A stretch of 64,000 bases of DNA from Stenotrophomonas sp. Iso1 (GTDB lineage Bacteria > Pseudomonadota > Gammaproteobacteria > Xanthomonadales > Xanthomonadaceae), in the NCBI RefSeq assembly GCF_027497995.1, contig NZ_JAODBT010000006.1:1-64000 (forward strand). The letters run 5' to 3'. The first letter of the stretch is position 1, and every line of letters starts with the position of its first letter. The translations under genes were made by a program, and so were the position numbers. This document shows positions 7,512-17,000 of the stretch, piece after piece. The notes beneath the pieces are model-generated. The model was given only the letters and a program-made list of their open reading frames with translations. It did no database searches and was not told where the DNA came from.

Positions 7512-8597
7512 ATGAAAGATAATTCCACGATTCCCATGCTCGCCGCGACGACTACCAGCCTGGTGCTGCCCGAACAGCTGGCCCGCGAGGCGGCCGATGC
7601 GGTGCGCGAATTGCTGGCCGAAGCGGCAGCCGAGAACACCACGCGCAGCTACACCAGTGCCCTGCGCTACTGGGCTGGCTGGCATGCAGCGCGCTACGGC
7701 ATCGAGCTGGCCTTGCCGGTGCCCGAAGCCACCGTGCTGCAGTTCGTGGTCGATCACGTGCAGCGCCGCTCGGCCGACGGAGATCTGACGTGGGAGCTGC
7801 CGCCGGCCGTAGATCAGGCCTTGGTGGCCGCTGGCCTCAAGGCCAAGCTCGGCCCGTGGACCTTGGCCACCGTGCGCCATCGCGTTGCCGTCCTGTCCAC
7901 CGCGCACCGACTCAAGCAAGTGGCCAATCCCTGCGAGCAGCCGGCGATCCGCACCGTGCTCAGTCGTGCCGCGCGGGCGGCCGTCAAGCGCGGCGAACGG
8001 CCGCGCAAGAAGACCGCTATCACCCTGCCCGAACTGGAGGCGATGCTGACCACCTGCGACGGCAGCCTGGAAGGCATTCGTGACCGTGCCCTGCTCTGCT
8101 TTGGGTTTGCCAGCGGCGGCCGTCGGCGCAGCGAGATCGCTGCGGCCGACCTGCGTGACCTGCGCCGCATCGGCGATCAGGGTTATATCTACCGGTTGGA
8201 GCACAGCAAGACCCAGCAGGCCGGTGTCACTGCGACCTCGACGCCGGACAAGCCGGTACTGGATCGGGCCGCCCTCGCTCTGCAGGACTGGCTGGACGCA
8301 GCCGGGATCACCGAAGGGGCGATTTTCCGGCGGCTCTGGAAGCAACGCGTCGGCCCTGCCCTGTCCCCGGCCGCCGTCGGCGAGATCGTGCAGCGACGGG
8401 CGCGCCTGGCCGGGCTGGAGGGGGATTTTGGTGGGCACAGCCTGCGGTCCGGGTTCGTGACCGAAGCCAGCCGCCAAGGGGTGGCACTGCCGGCCATCAT
8501 GCAACTGACCGAGCACCGGTCGGTGTCGAGTGTGGTGGGGTATTTTCAGTCGGGCGGCGCCACTTCGAATCCCGCGGCCCGCCTTCTGGAAGACTGA
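7512..8597 (+). CDS. Tyrosine recombinase/integrase
   Basis: 361 residues. An N-terminal SAM-like core-binding domain (about 20-160, ENTTRSYTSALRYWAGW) is followed by the catalytic domain (about 165-361). Visible catalytic residues: Arg about 205 (GGRRRSEI), a candidate Lys about 233, His309-x-x-Arg312 (GGHSLRSGF), His335 (LTEHRS) and Tyr344 (VGYFQ). The set is complete, so the enzyme is predicted active. It catalyses strand exchange for integration or excision of the element that carries it. No tRNA or att repeat is evident beside it, so the cognate site is unknown. It is divergent from the KfrA-like gene and converges on the second STAND gene. Confidence 0.88.
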   Translation: MKDNSTIPMLAATTTSLVLPEQLAREAADAVRELLAEAAAENTTRSYTSALRYWAGWHAARYGIELALPVPEATVLQFVVDHVQRRSADGDLTWELPPAVDQALVAAGLKAKLGPWTLATVRHRVAVLSTAHRLKQVANPCEQPAIRTVLSRAARAAVKRGERPRKKTAITLPELEAMLTTCDGSLEGIRDRALLCFGFASGGRRRSEIAAADLRDLRRIGDQGYIYRLEHSKTQQAGVTATSTPDKPVLDRAALALQDWLDAAGITEGAIFRRLWKQRVGPALSPAAVGEIVQRRARLAGLEGDFGGHSLRSGFVTEASRQGVALPAIMQLTEHRSVSSVVGYFQSGGATSNPAARLLED

Positions 8598-8756
8598 TCC
8601 ATCCCGAATGGTGAATTCCATTCAATAGTGTAAAGACAATCGCTCACCGTGCTCCGAGCCAGCCAACGGTGTTGACCTCGACGTGATGCCTCACCTGAAA
8701 GAGCCGCCGCACAGTCTCAACAAGTAACTTGATAGGCATCGAAACCGCATATGAGA

Positions 8757-11700
8757 TCAATCGGCAGAGGAAGCTAACCTATTCCGCGCAGCAGTCACTC
8801 GCTCTTCTAGTGCCAGCGCCATTGGGCCTGCGCACTGCAACAAGACGTCAAGGATCGAAGCAAGTTCATCGCTTTCAAGAACGCTTGCGTCCGTGCCGAC
8901 AGCCAGCACACTTTTGGCAATCCAGTCGCGCACACGTTGCGCGATGCCGTAGTTGATCCAAAAGTCTGCATCCGCGCCACGTGCCGCCCACCATGCCCTC
9001 ACGAGTCTAGATAGCACGCCAAGCCGATGCGGCTGCGGATCTACGTCGAGAAGCCTCATGATCGTCAGCGCAACAAACGTCGAGCCGGCAGCCTGTACAG
9101 CGGCGTCTTCGAGGAATGGCAGGCAGCGGTCGACTTGGGGCATGCCAATCGGGGTAATGTAACAACTGACTTCTCCCAAAACGTAATTGCACATATATAT
9201 CGCCGCGACCGCATCGACCGCATCGCTATCGATGCCTGTAGTGAGTTCGCCGCACAATCGACGCCAGGACCAAGTGGCGAAGATCTTCCCGGCGATCGAC
9301 TCGCGTAGTGGCAGGGCGACGTCGTCGTCAATGACACGGTCACCGAGCCACAATTGATCCAAGGCCTGCAACGTTATCCCCGCTGCGATGAGGAATCGTT
9401 GCTCGGGCAGCTGTGCCAACAGACCAGTCATGTGGGACTGAAGGGTTCCAGGGTCGAGTGCAGCAGCCGCGAGGGCTGCCGGAAAGTACGCGTGGTTCCA
9501 TTCGAACGCACGCTCGCCTGGCTCAAACTCCGGATCCGCGCCCACGCCATTGGCTGCTGCCGTCCATGGCCAAGCATGCCTGACAAGACTTTCCAGAAGG
9601 GCGGGATGAGACACGCGCCACAGGTCGACCGCGACGCTGAGTACCGTTGCTGCGCTGGATTCGGCCAATGCAAGCACTCTGGGGGCGACGGGTACTTCGA
9701 GTTCCATTGACGCATGGCCAATGCGAAGGCCGCGGCGTGGCCGCGGGTCATGGGGCGCTGGCAATTCGGGCCAACTGGGTTCCGACGCGTCGCCAGCATG
9801 CCATGCCAATTCCGCTTCAACGGCTGCTTGCCGTCGTTCCCGATCTGCGACGGCTCTAGCGGCTTCCAAGGCTTGATAGTTCGAAGCACCACCAACCCAA
9901 TCTTCTGGTTGCCGCACTGCGTAGATAGAACCGGAAAAGGCGAGACGAACCAGGGACCTACCGATGGCGTCTGCAATGTGTCGATGCGCCTTCAGTTCTA
10001 AACGCATTACCTCGACGATGCCAGTTGGGAGTTGCGTCGCCAGCCGAAACAGGCGCGGAAAGTCGGAAGCGGACGGGACGTTCCGAGAATCCGCCAACAA
10101 TCCGATGGCCGCAATCGCGTGCGTGTTATATGGCAGTCGCTGATGCCGGTATTCATTGATCTCGCTATCAGCCGCAGCGGTCAATTGTTCTGTCGCCCAC
10201 GCACGATGCGCGGCTTGAAGTTCAGTAGCACTATCCCGCAATACCAGTGCTGCAACGACGAGCCGAGCTCGCTCGATGATCTCGCGATCAGTCTCGTCTT
10301 CGGGCGATTCGTCTGCTGGCGTAGGGCGTGTTGCCCATGCCAGGCCTTGATCCAAGAGCGCACTTGGACACGACGGCTCCATGATCTCCTGTGTCAATTG
10401 GAGACATAGACTCGTTTGTGAAGTCCTCGAAGCCGATTGCTGCTGAAGTCGCGCAAAGTGCGCTTCTTCCTCCGCTGGCGAAACATATTCATACCCTTCT
10501 GCACCCGGTGGTTCACCCACACCCCGGTAGTTCGCGGGATTAAGCAAATTCAGCGCATGTGTGGCCATTACCTTTGGATCGTTCAGATCAGCGTTCTCAT
10601 CCGGCGGACCCAAACGGGCAATCGCATCCTGCAAGGCACGCTCCATAGACGCACGAATCGGCTCCGGACCATTTATTGCAGTAAGCCCAAGCACTCGTTC
10701 CAAGGAGACGCGTCGAGAGGCGCGCTGCATCAGGTCGTTTAGTCGAACACTGCCGGTCGGTTCTGGGTGGATCCAAGGTTGGTGATGCTGATTGAATGCC
10801 TCATGCACAGGCCTGATGTGATCCAGGGTCAACAGTTCGGGTGATGAAGCGAATGGCCCGATGAATGATAGGCTTTTGGGCCAATGCGACAGCAAAAGAT
10901 CGACGGCTACCAGAAGGTATGCAGCTGGCGAACTCTCGGGTCCCAAGATGTCGTTCAAGACATCTGCGAAGTCGTCTCCTGCTTCGATTCTCTGATGCCC
11001 CCATGCCTCAAGTGCCATGAGTGCTGATTGGACAATGTAGCTATTGTCAGAACGAGACATCATGTACGAGCGTTGCCACGGATAACTCCGAAGAGAGTCC
11101 CCATCGTCGATGGCAACTTGATCTTGTCCCGCAGCACGACCGCGCGTTCGTCTCGTGACGACGTAGTCGACAACGCTTCGAATGAGGCGTAGTCCGTGAT
11201 GCTTTTCGGCTTGCAACAACGCCAAAAATGGGGGGCGCGCTGGTGACGCAGGTAGATAGTTCAAATCCCAGCGTGGGAATAGCTCACTGTGGTGTCGGTC
11301 GTCATCGTCTCCTTCCGGCAACGCGAGGATGAAGAGGTCGGCCAAGGCCTCAGGTGCTGCATTCGCCGCCGAACCGATGAAGGCCAGCAATCCTTCAAAT
11401 GCCTCGTCTCGTCGCGGATCCATGCCCAGCTGCGACAGGTAGCTGGCGGTTTCAGCTGGGCATAGCTGGCACCAGGCCAAGAAAGTCCGACGAAGGTCCT
11501 CGCGTCGTGCGCGAGGCAACCACAGGCGTGGACTCTCTCCTGGATCATGGGCAGATCCTCGCCTGAAATCGGAACGGGTTGCCTCGACCACGACCAGCCA
11601 GTCGTAAAGGTGCCTGACCAGACGCGGCGAAATTGCATCCTTTCCCAGATAAGCCGCGCACCAGCGTCCGTACAGATCAATCCATTCCGGGATCGTGCTC

Positions 11701-14003
11701 TCCGGCAGACGCTGGAGACTCACCAACGACCATTGGATCAGGTTAAGCCAACCTGGGCCGCGTGGCAGGACGAAGTCGTCCGTGAAGTTGGTTGTGTCAA
11801 TCCCAACCGCAGCCCAAATCGGTGCGGCGGGACGCGAGTCGAGGACGACGGTGGCACGAATGATGTCACTCAACAGGCGAGCATCGTCCTCGCCCGCAAG
11901 ATCTGGCAAGCAATTGTCGAGGGCTTCCGTGGAGCGTTCGGAGCGCACCGGCGCCAGCAGCACGGCGCGCCGCCATGAACCATGCGAGCCGCTCGCGCTG
12001 GCTTGCGCTAGCAGATCGCGCCATCCTAGGGAGTTCGTGCCCTGTTCCGCATGCAGCCTAGCCGCCATCTCCAATCCACGCACCAAGCGCGCGGGCGCCG
12101 CACGGGACAGCGGGAGGGATGCGACACGACTGGGCTCGCTATGGAGAAGGCACCCAATAGCCCAATCTCCCAGCACATCATGCTTTGGCAGACCACGCGC
12201 TGCGGATAGTAGCCTGAGTGATCCGCTTTCTACCAAGTCCTCAATCGCTGAGGCGGACAACGTACCGAGATCCATGGGCTCAGACGAAACCAGCAGATGT
12301 TCGGCCAATGCGTACAGCACCCGCTGACGATAGATGCGGTTGGAGCGCTCGCCACGATCACCAGTGTCCCACCACTGCTTGGCCATCTGGGCTTCGGTCA
12401 ACGCCGTGGTGTCGGATCCGGCAGCACGGGAGAGCCGGTCAAGCCGATACAAATTGCGCACTAAGGCTTCAGCAGGCTGCCCCGGTCGAAGCAATTCTGA
12501 AAGCGTTGCATCGGCTTGTCTGAGGTGCGCCACATGCTCTTCGGTGAGATCGCCCAAAAGAACGGTGGCCACCTCGCCCAGCTGCTGGATGGCGTCCATT
12601 GGCAACCACGAGCGATCATCTGTATCAAAATCAGAGCGTGTGGTAGCCACCACGCGAAAACCAGCCACGCTGGCTGCTGCCCTGAGCAGGTCCGCGATGG
12701 TGTTGCGTTGCCCGGGTTCGTCGAATCGATCGATCCCATCGATCAGCAGCATTCCGCCGCCATCGCCGGCAAGGTCGGAGAGCAACTGACTGGCGCTAGC
12801 ATCGCAGCCAAGTTGCGACCGGAATGCCTCCCAGCCACCCGCGGGAACTCGATTGGGGGCGAGCACCAAGACGCGGGATTCCATCAGCACACGGATTGCG
12901 ATGTCCTTCAGGACTGCAGACTTACCAACACCGCCTTCGCCACGAATCTCTAGGTACCGACCGTTCCCCAGGGCTAGTAGGGCTTCGTCAACCGTGCTGG
13001 ATCGATCCACATGGACGCCACGCACGGTGGTCTTGATGTCGTCCAAGGCATGGTGCGCAATTGCGGCAAGCCGTTCCCTCGCATGAAAGAGTCGCCGATC
13101 GCCAACCAGACGGTACCCACGTTCAACGACGCGGGCTCGTAAAGACAGGGCATCCAGATCGCCACCGGATGCATCGATTTCGAGTGCAATTCGCGCGAGG
13201 GAATCCCAGAGTTCACCTGCCCGTGCGCTGTCGGTTGACGCGAGCGCGGCAGCGCACCGATCTCGAGCAAGGGCCATGCATATCGAACCGGGGTGCTCCA
13301 GATCGAAGACCAGGACCTGAAAGCGGGAAAGCAAGCGCCACACCGCCTCATCGTCGTGGTCCGCGCCCGCTGCCTGCATCTTGCCTCGGAAAGCGCTCAC
13401 GAAATCGCGCATGGCTTGATGGCCTACGCCGGTCTGATTCAAGCGTGCAAAAAAGGGGGCAGCAGTTTGGTTGTCACGCGCCCATCGCAGTACGGTTTGC
13501 ACGTGCATTTCGATCTTGGTGGTTGTCCGAGCGGTCACCACCGCAAGCTCGTGCCGACCATCAAAAAAGCCTGGTGCTGCCGCAGCTTGGCAGGCGAGCG
13601 CAACGACTTCGCCAAAGATGGCGTCATTCGCCGCGAAGGTGATAGTCCGTTTTGCCTGCAACTCAAGGGTCGCGGCATGGCCTCGCGTATCCACGCCGGT
13701 TACGACGATATCGTCCATCGGGTGACCTAATCCGCCACGTTGAAACGCGACACTGGTCACCACGACCCCGGGAAGGCCGCGCGCCTCCCCACCGGTGAGA
13801 AGAGGCAGCAGGTACTGGGCACCTACGTGTCCCTCCAGATTTGCACCCGCAGGGCCGGAGGCCGCTGGAGCTGTCGCAGGCGGTGGATCGTCGACTCGTC
13901 GTTGCCGTCGTCCACGACGACCCTGGCCCGTCTCAGCAATGACGCCGGTGGTGTCCGCTACCGAATCATTATTGTCTGTGCCGTTGTCTGGCGTTTCGTG
14001 CAT
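8757..14003 (-). CDS. Giant nuclease-STAND NTPase protein, second gene of a tandem pair (candidate antiphage defence)
   Basis: 1748 residues. After a disordered charged and Pro/Ala-rich leader (1-55) comes a PD-(D/E)xK-type nuclease (about 56-200): GHVGAQYLLPLL, acidic DD at 97-98 (HPMDDIVV) and ELQAKR at 114-119, resembling the Cap4/DUF4297 class. The NTPase has Walker A GEGGVGKSA (355-363), Walker B MLLIDGIDRFD (Asp422, Asp425) and an arginine motif VVATTRSDFD (451-460), as in STAND ATPases. The rest, about 1200 residues, is helical and rich in Trp, Leu and Ala, suited to an Avs-type target-sensing region. It lies 86 bp downstream of the other nuclease-STAND gene. Proposed role: phage-protein recognition, oligomerisation and nucleic-acid degradation (inference from domain layout). 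Confidence 0.85.
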   Translation of the reverse strand: MHETPDNGTDNNDSVADTTGVIAETGQGRRGRRQRRVDDPPPATAPAASGPAGANLEGHVGAQYLLPLLTGGEARGLPGVVVTSVAFQRGGLGHPMDDIVVTGVDTRGHAATLELQAKRTITFAANDAIFGEVVALACQAAAAPGFFDGRHELAVVTARTTTKIEMHVQTVLRWARDNQTAAPFFARLNQTGVGHQAMRDFVSAFRGKMQAAGADHDDEAVWRLLSRFQVLVFDLEHPGSICMALARDRCAAALASTDSARAGELWDSLARIALEIDASGGDLDALSLRARVVERGYRLVGDRRLFHARERLAAIAHHALDDIKTTVRGVHVDRSSTVDEALLALGNGRYLEIRGEGGVGKSAVLKDIAIRVLMESRVLVLAPNRVPAGGWEAFRSQLGCDASASQLLSDLAGDGGGMLLIDGIDRFDEPGQRNTIADLLRAAASVAGFRVVATTRSDFDTDDRSWLPMDAIQQLGEVATVLLGDLTEEHVAHLRQADATLSELLRPGQPAEALVRNLYRLDRLSRAAGSDTTALTEAQMAKQWWDTGDRGERSNRIYRQRVLYALAEHLLVSSEPMDLGTLSASAIEDLVESGSLRLLSAARGLPKHDVLGDWAIGCLLHSEPSRVASLPLSRAAPARLVRGLEMAARLHAEQGTNSLGWRDLLAQASASGSHGSWRRAVLLAPVRSERSTEALDNCLPDLAGEDDARLLSDIIRATVVLDSRPAAPIWAAVGIDTTNFTDDFVLPRGPGWLNLIQWSLVSLQRLPESTIPEWIDLYGRWCAAYLGKDAISPRLVRHLYDWLVVVEATRSDFRRGSAHDPGESPRLWLPRARREDLRRTFLAWCQLCPAETASYLSQLGMDPRRDEAFEGLLAFIGSAANAAPEALADLFILALPEGDDDDRHHSELFPRWDLNYLPASPARPPFLALLQAEKHHGLRLIRSVVDYVVTRRTRGRAAGQDQVAIDDGDSLRSYPWQRSYMMSRSDNSYIVQSALMALEAWGHQRIEAGDDFADVLNDILGPESSPAAYLLVAVDLLLSHWPKSLSFIGPFASSPELLTLDHIRPVHEAFNQHHQPWIHPEPTGSVRLNDLMQRASRRVSLERVLGLTAINGPEPIRASMERALQDAIARLGPPDENADLNDPKVMATHALNLLNPANYRGVGEPPGAEGYEYVSPAEEEAHFARLQQQSASRTSQTSLCLQLTQEIMEPSCPSALLDQGLAWATRPTPADESPEDETDREIIERARLVVAALVLRDSATELQAAHRAWATEQLTAAADSEINEYRHQRLPYNTHAIAAIGLLADSRNVPSASDFPRLFRLATQLPTGIVEVMRLELKAHRHIADAIGRSLVRLAFSGSIYAVRQPEDWVGGASNYQALEAARAVADRERRQAAVEAELAWHAGDASEPSWPELPAPHDPRPRRGLRIGHASMELEVPVAPRVLALAESSAATVLSVAVDLWRVSHPALLESLVRHAWPWTAAANGVGADPEFEPGERAFEWNHAYFPAALAAAALDPGTLQSHMTGLLAQLPEQRFLIAAGITLQALDQLWLGDRVIDDDVALPLRESIAGKIFATWSWRRLCGELTTGIDSDAVDAVAAIYMCNYVLGEVSCYITPIGMPQVDRCLPFLEDAAVQAAGSTFVALTIMRLLDVDPQPHRLGVLSRLVRAWWAARGADADFWINYGIAQRVRDWIAKSVLAVGTDASVLESDELASILDVLLQCAGPMALALEERVTAARNRLASSAD

Positions 14004-14089
14004 ATCAGGGCCTCGTTGGCGAGTCCGAATCGTGGCTACCTATCAGAACTGGCGATCCAAAATAGCGCCCCGCGACCATACGGTGACCT

Positions 14090-17000
14090 TCATTCGTCGC
14101 GCCAAGGCCATACTTTGTCCTCAGTCTTGCGCCCGAGGAAGTTGCGTTCCAGGTTGCGACTGGACTTATCCGCACCCTGCTTCCATTGCTGCCGGTTGGC
14201 CTGCCAGTGCCGGTATTTGGCTGCTTTGAGCTCTGGGCCATTCGGTGAGTTGGCGGCCTCGGTGGCCATCCAGGCCGCCGAGCGCCGATCAGCACAATGG
14301 CAGAACAATACCCAAGCTGCATAGGCCTCCTCAAGGTCTTCGCACCGCCAATACTCCTTCCACCAGTGCCGGGCGCAGGCTTCGAAGTATTCCAATCGGG
14401 CCGCGCGGAGACGCACATCCTGGGCCCAAGATGTCGAAAATCCCTCTGGCCAGGCGTCCGGCACTGGCAACGCGTTGCCGACGCGAAACCCTTTCAGGGT
14501 TTGCGCACGCAGTTGTTGCCACGGTCGGCTGGACGCAGTGTCCTGAGCGATGAGCGAGTCCAACCACTCGCTCTGCCCGTTGAGTTCGGCTGCCAACGCC
14601 AATTGGTAGAGGTCCGCATCTGTCTTCGTCGACTCTAGCGCCAGCAGTTTGACTCGTGCTGCATCGACCTCAGCCGAATGCGGGGCCCGGAACAGCATGT
14701 GCAGTAACTCCGGCAATTCGGCTGCCCCCGTAATACGGGTGCGCAAGGCTCGGTTTAAGGTGTGCCACACGCTCACCCCTCGGAGTGGATCGAGAGCGAG
14801 CAATGCTTCGCACAATGCCAGGAACAACCCTTCGGCCAGCTGCACTCGACGCACAAAATCCGGCGCCAACGTTTCATGCCCGGCGATCCAACGTTCGACC
14901 AATTCTGGCGCATACCGACACAGCGTGACGGCATCCTCACGACCCACGAACTCCAGGAACAGGCTGGCACCGTCACGGCGTGCCCTTCTAATGCTCGCTT
15001 CCGCAATTTCACTGGCACGTTCTTGAGCAACCCGCTGTGCATCCTCATCAAAAGCGTCACGAAGCGCCTCGGCGGAATGTGGCTGTGCCGGCGCAAGCGG
15101 GCTGACCGAATACCAAGAGGGTCGCGTCGAATCGTCATCGCGTCGAATGGAAAGTTGTGCGCCTACGTCCAACGGTTGCGATGGTCCGCCAGTCAGCACC
15201 ATATCTAGCAACTCTGCAGCAATACGCACTTCGGACGGATCGCCCCCACGCTGGCGCACGGCCTCAAGCAAACGCCATGGGGCAAGCCGTTGGGCGACCT
15301 GGTCAAATGGAGTTGATGTTGTGGCTGCCATCAAGGCCCCGGAGGCATCATGTGCCAGGAACGCATCGGTTCCGACAGTGAATCGCCAGCCCCGTTGGTT
15401 CAGCTCCCGGCCTAGTCGAATGCGGTCGGCTGCAGCCAAGGCCATGTAGGCCAAACGCTGATCGATTTCGTCCTCCGAAACGGCGTAGGCCGAAATCCAC
15501 TCCCATGCGAAGTCGCTGAGCGAGGGCGGTTCCGTGACAAGAAGCACTAAAACGTCACGCCGCTGCTTGTCGGTGCCGCTCTGAAAATGCGCTATCAATT
15601 CGTCGGCTTGCACCGTGGATAGCGGGAGTAGGTTGTCGGTGATCGAAGTCGGGATGTGGGGAAGGTTTGCCTCTACCACGACGATTGCTTGTGCCAATGC
15701 ATCGAGCCCCTTGAATTCGGGCACCAGCAACTCTGAGGCCACGTGCAACTCATCTCCATCGCGGATCTCTCGCGCAAGGGTGCGGATGGTTCGCGCAGCT
15801 GAGGCCTCCGCAGGGCCATATAACAACAGCGCCTCATTGATTCGCCACGAGCGGGCAGCACGTGATTGCGGTGTGACCGGTGCTTGTGCAAGACGCCGAC
15901 GGAGCGCCGCCAGCTGCCGTGGTGCACATCGCGCAAGGACCGGCTGTAGCTCTTCGAAAATGTGAGATTCGCTCGAGAGATGGCGGCTGGTGTACAGGGC
16001 TTCGACTGCTAGTTCATCCGCAGCCGCAGCGACCTCGTCACACACCGATGCCCGTGGTCCGAAAGTAGGATCCAACCACAGGTCTCCCACACGCTGCACG
16101 CGAAAGCCCAGTCGGTATTCATCGTCCAACAAAGCCGCCGCTGCATGGCGCCGCTCCAGCGTAAAGATGCTTTTAGTGGGATTTGCAAGGTAGTCTGCTT
16201 CGTACGAGAAGCTCGATCCGATCTTCGCGTCGATCTCGATGGCTGCCTCCTCATCGGCACGCTCGCCGGTCAGGTGGAGCAGGAGTTGGGCCACCCGAGC
16301 CCCTAGCTTGGGGTGCAGCCCGGACTCAGGTGGACGAGTCTGCATGGCCTTCGATTCCGTGCGCACCGCCTCCGCCACGGCCTCCGGGTCGAGCGGGTTG
16401 AGCAGGCACAGCCAACGCAATTGGTTCCAACCGGTGTGATTGAACACTACAGACGCAGCGATCGCGCCAGTTCGCAACGCCGGCAGCGCCAAGGATAGGG
16501 GGTAGCCTTCCAGAAGCGCGGCGGTGTGCTCTGCCCACATCGTGTCATCGCGGTCGACCAGATGCATGGTTTCGCCCAGGATGGTCAGCGGTCCGGAGGT
16601 ATCCACACCCAACCTGGCGAGTACGCGCTCGTGACGATGCCTCTCGGCCTCGGGTTCGGCCTTGGTGCGAGGATCCACATCCCGCGACACGACGCGCAGC
16701 CAGTCGGCAAGTCGTTCCAGGATCACATCGCGCACCTTCGTGTTGCCGCGATCGACGGCTCGAAGCGCGGAAATCGCGGCTTGCTGGCTCGAGGCATGCG
16801 TATGTCGAGGTGAAAGCTCGATCGTGTCCAGCAACGCCTCGGGTATCTCTGGCGCCAACAGGTGAACGTCGTGTTGATGGGCAGGCGCCAGGTTCTGTGT
16901 CTGGAGCCAGGCTGCAGTCAGCACGCTCAACAACGGACGAGGTGGCCCTGATTCCAGTGCGATTGCCACAGCGGCCTGCAAGATGTCGCCACGCTGGTCC

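Noticed and set aside
7488..7515. Second dif site near the recombinase start
   Set aside because: It shares ATTTCG and A+T richness, but neither Xer arm matches; it is better read as a promoter dyad.
7503..8621. Long minus-strand frame opposite the recombinase
   Set aside because: The plus strand has all catalytic residues of a tyrosine recombinase; the minus frame has no recognisable motif.
8598..8756. tRNA or att repeat beside the recombinase
   Set aside because: No cloverleaf-like sequence or direct repeat could be recognised.
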